From NCBI GenBank assembly GCA_903912435.1, contig CAIWHI010000371.1, positions 1 to 6,242 on the forward strand: 6,242 nucleotides of DNA. The letters are read 5' to 3'. Positions 1 to 6,202 of the stretch are shown piece after piece. The stretch comes from an uncultured Bacteroidota bacterium (GTDB lineage Bacteria > Bacteroidota > Bacteroidia > Chitinophagales > Chitinophagaceae). The translations under genes were made by a program, and so were the position numbers. Numbering within the stretch: position 1 is the first letter of the stretch; every line of letters starts with the position of its first letter. A model generated the notes under the pieces. It was not told where the DNA came from. It made no database searches and saw only the letters and a list, made by a program, of their open reading frames with translations.

Positions 1-143
1 CCTCCGATTGGCTATCTAAATTTTGCAGCAAGTACCCAAAAAACAATACTTGTCAATGGCAGAGGGCCGGGGTGAGGCCACCAATTGGCAATCTAAATTC
101 GCTAAAAAACCACACTTGTCATTGGTAGAGGTCCGGGTTGAGA
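1..143. repeat. Two tandem copies of a degenerate intergenic repeat (REP-like)
   Basis: Unit A runs from about 1 to 77 and unit B from about 78 to 143. The opening blocks (7-22 and 84-99, ATTGGC[T/A]ATCTAAATT) agree at 15 of 16 bases. The closing blocks (38-76 and 104-142) agree at 33 of 39 bases and end in a G-rich motif, GGGCCGGGGTGAGG in A and a decayed version in B. The middle differs by an indel of about 10 bases. The window appears to open exactly at a unit boundary, so more copies may lie to the left. A third, more diverged copy lies near 4091-4157. The G-rich GGGGTGAGG core resembles REP-type intergenic repeats common in Bacteroidota; that family link is from memory. The reading frame open across this block is only translated repeat and is not called as a gene. 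Confidence 0.7.
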
Positions 144-173
144 CTTCTAGTACTCATTCAAATCCAGCAATCC

Positions 174-214
174 AAAAAACAAAAAAGGTGCAAACTCTTC
201 CGAATTTGCACCTT
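174..214 (-). terminator. Rho-independent terminator of the leftward T9SS surface-protein gene
   Basis: A perfect 10-bp inverted repeat, AAGGTGCAAA at 185-194 and TTTGCACCTT at 205-214, encloses a 10-base loop. Read on the minus strand, the stem is followed at once by a T-rich tract (TTTTTTGTTTTTT, complement of 174-186). The stem begins 22 bases beyond the stop codon of the minus-strand gene, the expected place for an intrinsic terminator. On the plus strand no T-run follows the stem, so it should act in one direction only. Confidence 0.88.
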
Positions 215-236
215 CTATTAATAATTCTAGTACTGA

Positions 237-2963
237 TTATCTAATCAAGGTTACATCACCCTTATATACCTTATCCTGACCATCAGGGTGAGATACAATT
301 ACCTGGTAATGATATACACCAATGTCTTGCGCAACACCATTGTAATAACCATCCCATCCCTTATCAGCCTCGTTAGTTGAGAATACTTTCATACCCCAAC
401 GGTTATAAACACAGAACTCAACGATTTTCTGGAATTTCAGGTTGGTTAATTTGAACACATCATTCAGTCCATCTCCATTCGGTGTAAATGCCGTAGGTGT
501 TTGGTCTTCAGCAGTGAAATCCAGATTGATTACGATTTCAGCACTGGAAGCACAGCCAAATTGATTCATACCTGTAACAGTATACGTGGTAACTGCATTT
601 ACAGGTGTAGCCCATGGGTTATTAATATTTGGGTTATCTAAGGTACCGTCATTTGGTGCCCATTCATAGTATGTAGCGCCATCTGCATTAAGGTGTATAG
701 TAGTACCAAAAACTACAGTTCCGCTTGCTGTAAGATTAGTTAATGTTACAGGTGGATAAGAATGTATTGTTTCATAAGAGGTATCATAGCAAGCAAATGG
801 TGAACTGGTACCTACAACCATGTATTTGTATTGGCCATAGCCCATGAAATGTGCGTTTTCCAGCGAATGGTCGCCCAGATTATCAGTACCTAATATAGCA
901 TACCATTGGTAACTTATTGTAGTCCAGTCTGGTGTATACTTTGGAGCGATCATCCACAAAGTCATTGAGTCTTTAATACATACTGATGTATCCTGAATCC
1001 TTGTATTGATATCCAGTGAAACTACATATAGTTCATGGTTGCCAGTTTTTAAACTACATCCTAATTGGTCAGTAATTTTAAGAGTTGCTTCATAAATACC
1101 CCCTACACCATAGGTGTGGCTTGGATTGGTAGTTGTATCATGTTGTACATCACCAAAATCCCAATAGTAAGTTGCCGGGAATGTAGTGGTGGATAAATTC
1201 GTAAACAGGAATGGTGTACCTAAACACAAAGTATCTACATTGGTGTTAAACCCAACTGAAATAGGGTGGTTAAAACTAATTGGAACCGTAATTGAATCTC
1301 TACAAGCATGGTTGTGGAACGACTCATACACTAATGTTACATTATACGTTCCGGTATAGCTAGGTGTATCATAGAAGGTGTGCGATGTACTTGTACTGCT
1401 GTCTAAATCAAAACCGGTACCATCACCAAAACTCCAATAAGATTGGAAGCCGGGAGGATTTGTTGTATTTGTAAACCTTACCGCTTCGCCTTTACATCCC
1501 AGCACAATTGAGTCAATAAATGATGGTACTATTGGTGCCGGGTTACTAATTACAGTTAATGTACCAGTTGCAGTACACAGCCTTATTCTTGCCGTTATTG
1601 GCGAATAGGTGCCATCACATAAGTTGGTTAAAGTAAACGTGCTGTCTGGCATTGTCATTCCCGACACCGGAGGTTGTGCTACTCCATTACGATTATAATT
1701 AATGGTTACCGGCATATTAGGGAATAGTCCATGAAGTGTTATTGTTCCATCACACTTACCACATATCGTTGGATTGGTCTTTGTAGTACTGGTTATCCTC
1801 AATATTGGGGTCACCATAGTATCTGTAATCTGGTTAGACGGGCAGTTAAGGTGTTTTATGTAAGCATAATTCACTACTCCGGCGCATAGCCCTGAAATTG
1901 TTATTGTACTATCAGGTAAAGGATTGGTAAAGAATCTTGGTTGTAACACCCCGTTGAAAGCATAGAAAACAGTATCCAGATAGGTAGGGTTAAGACCATG
2001 AAGAATAATTTTACCATCGCATGCACCACATTCTGATGGGTTTATCTTAACCGGAGTAATATGTGGAACAATACCTGTCCCAATCGGATTTACATGTATA
2101 TATGCAAATACTGTGTCATTACAAGTTAGTGCAGCAGCTTTGTAGGTAGTAGGTACAGTAGGTGTAACACTTATAGAATCTCCAGTACCTATGTATGCAC
2201 CTGTAGTACTATCATACCAATAAACAGTAGGGATGCCATATGGTATAGGGGCAAATGGTATGGAAGTACATGTGTAAGATGTACCTGCGCCTACTGGTGT
2301 GAACCTCCATGCTTCATTAGTTGCCGACCACACAGATGGGAAATTCCTTCCTGGTGCAGCGGTTGCAGCAGAACCTGCAGCATTTTGTACACCAACTATT
2401 GCGTAGCCGCCATTCCATGCGGCGCAAATGTCTTTATGCGCTATATGCACTTCTGCTACATTTGATGTTTCATACATCAGAATTTGTGTCGTTATCCATT
2501 GAGTGGTGCAGCTAAACATTGCTACGCTACACCAGGTTATTGCAGCAGTACGGTTAGGAGCCAAACCTTGAATTGTATAATAAATTGGTCTTGGTCCTAT
2601 TGTACCTAATATATCACACCAGGGGCCACATATCGAATTAGTTACAGTAGGATTTCCAAGTAGAGGGCTGGTAATAGACCAACCAATTCCACCACCTGCA
2701 AGGGCCGTATTGAAATTTACAGTTCCATTTTCACCTACTATCATATTGGTATATGGTGTACCGTAAAAATTGAAAGTGAATCCAATTGGTAATACTCCCG
2801 AATAGCTATCATCACTATAAAGACCAATATCACGAGGCACTGAACTGAATAAAGTGGCATATAACTCAATATAAGTACAATGGTTAGAATCAGCCAATGA
2901 TAACTGGCCAAATGAATTTATTGATAATACCAAAGCCGCAAATAAAGATAAAACGTATTTCAT
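237..2963 (-). CDS. Secreted multidomain surface protein with PKD domains and T9SS type B (gliding motility-associated) C-terminal sorting domain
   Basis: This 908-residue protein is predicted to be exported by Sec, then moved across the outer membrane by the type IX secretion system and left on the surface or released. A signal peptide is visible (MKYVLSLFAALVLSINSFGQ, cleavage near residue 19-20). Residues about 30-225 form a cysteine-containing region with a nidogen-like opening (LPIGFTFNFYG at 58-68). Residues 308-485 hold two 89-residue repeats. PKD-type modules follow at about 485-560 (YWSFGDG, 509-515) and 570-648 (YYWDFGD, 599-605), then Ig-like segments at about 650-815. The C-terminus from 822 is a CHU_C / T9SS type B domain: FTPNGDGLNDVF (826-837), YNRWGMKVF (853-861), GWDG (869-872), GVYHYQV (882-888), KGDVTLIR at the end. 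Such domains normally depend on a PorP/SprF-like partner; none is in the window. No catalytic motif was seen, so an adhesive or structural role is inferred. The gene stands alone, with its own terminator. The start is set by the signal peptide. Confidence 0.93.
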   Translation of the reverse strand: MKYVLSLFAALVLSINSFGQLSLADSNHCTYIELYATLFSSVPRDIGLYSDDSYSGVLPIGFTFNFYGTPYTNMIVGENGTVNFNTALAGGGIGWSITSPLLGNPTVTNSICGPWCDILGTIGPRPIYYTIQGLAPNRTAAITWCSVAMFSCTTQWITTQILMYETSNVAEVHIAHKDICAAWNGGYAIVGVQNAAGSAATAAPGRNFPSVWSATNEAWRFTPVGAGTSYTCTSIPFAPIPYGIPTVYWYDSTTGAYIGTGDSISVTPTVPTTYKAAALTCNDTVFAYIHVNPIGTGIVPHITPVKINPSECGACDGKIILHGLNPTYLDTVFYAFNGVLQPRFFTNPLPDSTITISGLCAGVVNYAYIKHLNCPSNQITDTMVTPILRITSTTKTNPTICGKCDGTITLHGLFPNMPVTINYNRNGVAQPPVSGMTMPDSTFTLTNLCDGTYSPITARIRLCTATGTLTVISNPAPIVPSFIDSIVLGCKGEAVRFTNTTNPPGFQSYWSFGDGTGFDLDSSTSTSHTFYDTPSYTGTYNVTLVYESFHNHACRDSITVPISFNHPISVGFNTNVDTLCLGTPFLFTNLSTTTFPATYYWDFGDVQHDTTTNPSHTYGVGGIYEATLKITDQLGCSLKTGNHELYVVSLDINTRIQDTSVCIKDSMTLWMIAPKYTPDWTTISYQWYAILGTDNLGDHSLENAHFMGYGQYKYMVVGTSSPFACYDTSYETIHSYPPVTLTNLTASGTVVFGTTIHLNADGATYYEWAPNDGTLDNPNINNPWATPVNAVTTYTVTGMNQFGCASSAEIVINLDFTAEDQTPTAFTPNGDGLNDVFKLTNLKFQKIVEFCVYNRWGMKVFSTNEADKGWDGYYNGVAQDIGVYHYQVIVSHPDGQDKVYKGDVTLIR
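1509..2042 (-). repeat. Two tandem 89-residue modules inside the T9SS surface protein
   Basis: Residues 308-396 and 397-485 of the surface protein are a direct duplication with fixed 89-residue spacing. Matching landmarks are CGxCDGxIxLHGL (312-324 and 401-413), NGVxQP (337-342 and 426-431), PDSTxT (350-355 and 439-444), LCxG (359-362 and 448-451) and a closing Cys (374 and 463). The four cysteines per unit sit at equal positions, suggesting conserved disulphides. The last part of unit 2 (from about 476) is poorly conserved and runs into the first PKD domain. Similar CGxxDGxIxL modules occur in tandem in large Bacteroidota surface proteins and recall SprB-type repeats; that link is from memory. 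Confidence 0.85.
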
Positions 2964-3135
2964 ACAAATAATTTAGTGTTGCAATTGTTATAAGACATAC
3001 AAAACCCCAAAAGGGTTTGGTATTCGTTCAAATTTTTATTCCCTTAAAGTTAATAAAGCTCAGGTATTATGACAATGAGATTACACTACAAGCATGTTGT
3101 AGCGTAAATAAGGCGGAAAGTTATACTATTTAATC

Positions 3136-3168
3136 CAAATTTAATAGTGCCATTCAAAAAAATCACAA
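3136..3168 (-). promoter_or_regulatory. Candidate Bacteroidota promoter for the T9SS surface-protein gene
   Basis: On the minus strand, TAAATTTG (complement of 3136-3143) matches the TAnnTTTG -7 element. A TTG (complement of 3166-3168) lies 22 bases upstream, within the spacing range reported for this promoter type. The transcript would have a leader of about 165 bases before the start codon at 2963, which is long, and both elements are AT-rich enough to occur by chance. Confidence 0.3.
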
Positions 3169-3254
3169 TGAAATTCCTAAAACGCCTTCCCCTAAAAACT
3201 GGTTTTATGCTATTACTTCTTAAAGGTTTACTTTTTTTATGAAATTTTGCCACC

Positions 3255-3282
3255 TAAATTTGTCTTACTTCAATTACATTTG
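3255..3282 (+). promoter_or_regulatory. Two candidate -7 elements (TAnnTTTG) upstream of tdk
   Basis: TAAATTTG at 3255-3262 and TACATTTG at 3275-3282 are both exact matches to the Bacteroidota -7 consensus, 20 bases apart and 62 and 42 bases upstream of the tdk start. The only nearby -33-like element is TTTTG at 3245-3249, 25 bases upstream of the second site, slightly beyond the usual spacing. The downstream site would give a leader of roughly 30 bases and is the better candidate. Confidence 0.4.
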
Positions 3283-3316
3283 AGCAAGGAAAGTGTAATG
3301 AGCTTAATATTTTTAT

Positions 3317-3883
3317 ATGTTTATTGAACCAAATAATTCAGGTAATAAAAAGGGTTGGATTGAGGTAATTTGTGGTTGTATGTTCTCCGGTAAAACCGAA
3401 GAATTGCTCCGCAGGCTTAAACGCGTAAATATTGCCGGTAAAACTGCTGAGATATTTAAACCTATGATTGATACACGATACGATCCTAATGATATTGTAT
3501 CTCACGATGCATCCCGAACCAGGTCTACCCCTGTTGAAAATCCGTTTAATATCTTATTGATGGCTTCAGGTGTAGATGTTGTGGGTATAGATGAGGCCCA
3601 GTTTTTCGATGCAGCAATAATAGAAGTGGTAGAAGAATTGAGCAAGCAAGGTATGCGTGTTATTGTGGCTGGTCTGGATATGGATTATACCGGTAAGCCT
3701 TTCGGCCCCATGCCTTCCCTGCTTGCCCGTGCCGAATATATTACCAAGCTGCACGCAGTATGCGTGAAATGCGGTGATATTGCCAATTATTCCTATCGCA
3801 AGCCACTCATAGACGATCAGGTACTCCTTGGCGAAAAAGATGTTTACGAACCACGTTGCAGGCATTGCTTTTATAAAAAGTAG
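3317..3883 (+). CDS. tdk: Thymidine kinase (type II, zinc-binding)
   Basis: The enzyme phosphorylates thymidine to dTMP using ATP in the cytoplasmic pyrimidine salvage pathway. At 188 residues it has the usual length of bacterial type II thymidine kinases. The P-loop is GCMFSGKT (20-27), followed by EELLRRLKR. The Walker B-like motif is IDEAQFF (91-97), where E93 is the expected catalytic base. The family core AGLDMDYTGKPFGPMP (118-133) is intact. Two Cys pairs, C149/C152 and C181/C184, form the structural zinc site, and GEKDVYEPRCRHC (172-184) is typical of the family. The start at 3317 leaves about 13 residues before the first strand; an ATG at 3298 is out of frame. There is no strong Shine-Dalgarno site, which is normal in this phylum. 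The gene appears monocistronic, with over 500 non-coding bases downstream. No key residue is missing. Confidence 0.97.
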   Translation: MFIEPNNSGNKKGWIEVICGCMFSGKTEELLRRLKRVNIAGKTAEIFKPMIDTRYDPNDIVSHDASRTRSTPVENPFNILLMASGVDVVGIDEAQFFDAAIIEVVEELSKQGMRVIVAGLDMDYTGKPFGPMPSLLARAEYITKLHAVCVKCGDIANYSYRKPLIDDQVLLGEKDVYEPRCRHCFYKK

Positions 3884-3966
3884 ACATTTATACAGAATTA
3901 GTTTTTATGACCTGCATCGTAATTTGTGAATGTTCATGTATTATAGCAGGTTCGTTTTCCCCATCG

Positions 3967-3986
3967 GTGTAACAAATTTGTTGCAC
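3967..3986. promoter_or_regulatory. 20-bp dyad, operator-like palindrome
   Basis: The sequence GTGTAACAAATTTGTTGCAC is symmetric about its centre except for one base pair (T3970 opposite G3983); the inner 12 bases AACAAATTTGTT are a perfect palindrome. With no loop, it suits a site for a dimeric DNA-binding protein better than an RNA hairpin. It lies about 85 bases after tdk and over 400 bases before the next gene, so no target gene is obvious. Chance occurrence in AT-rich DNA is possible. Confidence 0.3.
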
Positions 3987-4063
3987 AAAAGTTATTCGAA
4001 TTGGACAAGGCCAATCTCTGCAGAACTTCAAAAAATATTGTCAGAAACGTTAGGATACTTTAA

Positions 4064-4157
4064 CCTCTCCTGTCTTCCTTGTTTTTCCGCGAGAAAGGGT
4101 AGGGGTGAGGCCCCTGATTGACCAAGTAATTTCCAATGAAAACTACACTTGGCTATT
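4064..4157. repeat. REP-like imperfect stem plus third copy of the left-end repeat
   Basis: CCTCTCC (4064-4070) can pair with GGTGAGG (4104-4110) with one mismatch, giving a REP-like outer stem around a partly self-complementary interior (TTTTTC, CGC, GAGAAA). The right arm and following bases (4097-4120) match the left-end repeat at 64-87 at 19 of 24 positions. After a diverged spacer, AAAACTACACTTG (4138-4150) matches unit B (106-118) at 12 of 13 bases. The copy has the same orientation as those at 1-143. The left arm of the stem is not present before the left-end copies that can be seen. Confidence 0.55.
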
Positions 4158-4265
4158 GTGCTAGTGCTCTATCTCGTTTTCAATAATTGAGAGCCTTATA
4201 TTCCCTGATGGATTACCCAATTCCCCACCCACATTATTAGCCTGTTTTCTATCATTTTTTTCATT

Positions 4266-4273
4266 TACTTTTG
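4266..4273 (+). promoter_or_regulatory. Candidate -7 element for the TolC-family gene
   Basis: TACTTTTG matches TAnnTTTG exactly and lies about 140 bases upstream of the start codon. No clear TTG was found at the -33 position. A near match, TACATTTTG at about 4366-4374, has one extra T and is closer to the gene. Either could drive the TolC gene and the phosphatase; support is weak. Confidence 0.25.
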
Positions 4274-4413
4274 TTACGGTGTTAGGATTAAATTTCCTTT
4301 AGAATTGGTGGTCTTTCACAATGCATCATAGATTCTGGCTTTTTTCCCCCAACATCAACTATTTTTACATTTTGAAACCAGGTCTCCTTTTCTTTGATCT
4401 TATTACCTAAATT

Positions 4414-5862
4414 ATGCGATTTATAACGGCAATACTTATAGCAGGTCTGTTGATTCAACCCAAAGCCTATAGCCAGCAAGCAGCCGGATTAGATAATGTG
4501 TGGTCATTAGAAAAATGTATTCATTATGCAGTTGACCACAATATATCCATTAAGCAAGATTCGCTTAATGCTAAATTGGCAAGGAATACCTTGCTACAGA
4601 GCCGATTATCTCAATTGCCACAGGTAAGTGCTAATGGTAATTATGGCCGCAGTTTCGGTAGATCCATTAATCCTACTTCCAATCAGTTTGTGGATGCCAG
4701 TTATAATTTCGAAAGTATTTCTGGTAATGGTAATCTCTTGGTATACGGTTGGGGGCAAACGAAAAATACTATTGCCAAAAACAAACTAAGTCTTGAAGCC
4801 AGCCTGGCCGACCTAGACCAGCTAAAAGATGATATATCGGTAAATGTGGCTAATAGTTTCCTTACTGCCCTTTTGGCCAAGGAACAAATAAATGTGAGCC
4901 GCAACCAGGTAGCACTTACACAGGCCCAGCTCAACCAAACCCGTGCTTTCGCAGAAGCTGGTCGCTTACCCGAGCTCAATGTAGCACAACTCGAATCTCA
5001 GTTGGCTACCGATAGTTCTAACCTCATTAACTCTATTGTTAATTACAACTCAAGTATACTTGACCTCAAAACATTACTCAATCTTGATTTCGCTGTATCC
5101 TTCTCCATAAATGTACCAGACATTGATGAAGGCCAGCAATTAAAATCATCAATAGTACAGCCCGAGGATATTTATCAGGCTGCCATTCGTCATTTTGGTT
5201 CGGTTAAGGGGAGCATGCTCAGAGTAAGTGCAGCAGAGAAAAATCTTGCTGTTGCCAAAGGTGCTTTATACCCCCAATTGAGTTTAGGATATCAGGTGGG
5301 TACCAACTGGGCCAGCAATTACGAAACTTATTCTTACAAGCCTAATGGCTATCAGGTAAGCGGTGTGGCGTTAGATACATTTACCAACCGTAGTTATAAT
5401 GTTTACCAGCCATCCTTTATTACCACATCATCACAAATGCCCTTTGGTAAGCAATTGTCCAACAATTTCCGCCAATCAGTATATATAGGTATTAATGTGC
5501 CCATATTCAATTCTTGGCAATCTCAATATAATATTAGGCAGGCAAAAATCAATTTGGCCAGCCAGCAATTAAACGAATATAATGCCGAACTCACCCTAAG
5601 GCAAAATGTATACCGTGCCCACAACAATGCAGTAGGGTCTATTCAGAAATATTATGCTGCCAAACGCGCCGCCGAGGCCGCAAAAAGGGCACTCGATTTT
5701 GCTAAAAAACGTTATGACCTTGGCCTTACCAGTACGGTAGACCTCCTGGTAACACAAAATTCAGACTTTGTAGCCGCTTCTAATCTGGTGGGTGCTAAAT
5801 ATGATCTTATCTTTAAGCTGAAAGTAATAGATTATTACCTTGGCAAAGAATTAAAACTATAA
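4414..5862 (+). CDS. TolC-family outer membrane efflux protein
   Basis: The 482-residue product is predicted to form the trimeric outer-membrane channel of a tripartite efflux or type I secretion system. A signal peptide is visible (residues 1-20, cleavage after AYS before QQ). Two outer-membrane efflux protein repeats follow. The first opens with WSLEKCIHYAVDHNISIKQ (30-48), has a strand region around 68-115 and long helices to about 222, including EAGRLPELNVAQLESQLA (181-198). The second starts near 250, with YPQLSLGYQVG (286-296), strands near 355-365, and the matching helix motif YDLGLTSTVDLLVTQ (434-448). Length is normal and the frame is intact. The usual partners (periplasmic adaptor, inner-membrane pump) are absent from the window, so the substrate cannot be named. 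The start is fixed by the signal peptide; it follows an AT-rich leader without a strong ribosome site. It is probably co-transcribed with the phosphatase gene two bases downstream. Confidence 0.94.
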   Translation: MRFITAILIAGLLIQPKAYSQQAAGLDNVWSLEKCIHYAVDHNISIKQDSLNAKLARNTLLQSRLSQLPQVSANGNYGRSFGRSINPTSNQFVDASYNFESISGNGNLLVYGWGQTKNTIAKNKLSLEASLADLDQLKDDISVNVANSFLTALLAKEQINVSRNQVALTQAQLNQTRAFAEAGRLPELNVAQLESQLATDSSNLINSIVNYNSSILDLKTLLNLDFAVSFSINVPDIDEGQQLKSSIVQPEDIYQAAIRHFGSVKGSMLRVSAAEKNLAVAKGALYPQLSLGYQVGTNWASNYETYSYKPNGYQVSGVALDTFTNRSYNVYQPSFITTSSQMPFGKQLSNNFRQSVYIGINVPIFNSWQSQYNIRQAKINLASQQLNEYNAELTLRQNVYRAHNNAVGSIQKYYAAKRAAEAAKRALDFAKKRYDLGLTSTVDLLVTQNSDFVAASNLVGAKYDLIFKLKVIDYYLGKELKL

Positions 5863-5864
5863 TA

Positions 5865-6202
5865 ATGGAGGAACTGAAAAAAGTATTGATTGAAGCTACC
5901 AGAGAAGCCGGTAATATTATTCATCATTACTTTAACGGTGTTTTTAAAATAGCACATAAAGGAGCAGCAGTAAATAACCTGGTTACCGAAGTTGATAAGC
6001 TTTCGGAAGATAAGATAATTGAGGTAATAAGGGCCACCTTCCCTACACATACCATTATTAGTGAGGAAGTAGGCGAATTAATAAAACCATCAGACTATCA
6101 GTGGATAATAGATCCTATAGATGGAACTGTGAATTTTGCCCATGGCATTCCTATATGCTGTGTAAGCATTGGTGTGATGCACGATGGTGAAATAATCCTG
6201 GG
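5865..6202 (+). CDS. Inositol monophosphatase family protein, 3' end missing
   Basis: Members of this family are Mg-dependent phosphatases that hydrolyse myo-inositol phosphates and related sugar phosphates (SuhB-like). Only the first 112 codons are real, out of about 260-270 expected. Visible motifs are NLVTEVDKLSE (38-48), the metal ligand in ISEEVGE (E68), and the core WIIDPIDGTVNFAHG (80-94) with metal ligands D83 and D86. The C-terminal half, with the last metal-binding Asp, is missing. Translation reads on into adapter from base 6203 and meets a TGA at 6222-6224; the final residues after ILG (DRRAHV) are artefact. In the family ILG is normally followed by a VVY-type strand. The start lies two bases after the TolC stop codon, so translation is probably coupled. 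Exact substrate cannot be told; a related enzyme such as a CysQ- or HisN-type phosphatase is possible. Confidence 0.92.

Larger units (their letters stand above)
2964..3316. other. Divergent intergenic region between the surface-protein gene and tdk
   Basis: This 353-bp AT-rich stretch separates two genes that point away from each other and should carry promoters for both. It contains TAnnTTTG matches on each strand, listed separately. A small hairpin (AAACCC at 3002-3007, GGGTTT at 3013-3018) lies about 40 bases upstream of the leftward start codon and would fall in that gene's leader. A 24-codon reading frame (3168-3242, plus) is present but not called as a gene. No RNA gene, riboswitch or mobile element was recognised here. 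Confidence 0.6.
3884..4413. other. 530-bp intergenic region between tdk and the TolC-family gene
   Basis: I find no convincing gene here. The 63-codon plus-strand frame at 3930-4121 ends inside repeat sequence (ARKGRGEAPD is translated repeat), and a minus-strand frame at 4288-4479 overlaps the signal peptide of the TolC gene. What it does hold is a weak inverted repeat just after tdk (ACCTGC 3910-3915, GCAGGT 3946-3951, followed by TCGTTTTCC), which might end tdk transcription, a 20-bp dyad, an imperfect REP-like stem plus repeat copy at 4064-4157, and a possible promoter near 4266. From about 4160 to 4260 nothing recognisable was seen. Confidence 0.6.

Noticed and set aside
1..143. CRISPR array suggested by repeated units
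   Set aside because: There are only two units, with sequence similar throughout rather than identical repeats separated by unique spacers, and no cas genes are present.
23..244. 73-codon plus-strand frame at the left end
   Set aside because: It runs through the two tandem repeat units and the terminator; the peptide itself repeats (EGRGEATNWQSK, then EVRVETSS), showing it is translated repeat rather than a gene.
2321..2515. 64-codon plus-strand frame opposite the surface-protein gene
   Set aside because: Antisense shadow; the minus-strand frame is continuous with clear domain motifs.
3566..3865. 99-codon minus-strand frame inside tdk
   Set aside because: It lies wholly opposite a strongly supported thymidine kinase and has no domain features.
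3910..3951. Possible tdk terminator (ACCTGC/GCAGGT inverted repeat)
   Set aside because: The stem is only 6 bp around a 30-base loop and the T-run after it is short and interrupted, so it is mentioned but not called as a terminator.
3930..4121. 63-codon plus-strand frame after tdk
   Set aside because: No recognisable domain, and its end is the REP-like repeat in translation. It also spans the palindrome and stem.
4288..4479. 63-codon minus-strand frame before the TolC gene
   Set aside because: It overlaps the signal-peptide codons of the TolC gene on the other strand and shows no domain or promoter support.
4701..4979. 92-codon minus-strand frame within the TolC gene
   Set aside because: Antisense shadow of a well-supported coding region.
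5835..6050. 71-codon minus-strand frame across the TolC/phosphatase junction
   Set aside because: Antisense to two supported genes and without recognisable features.
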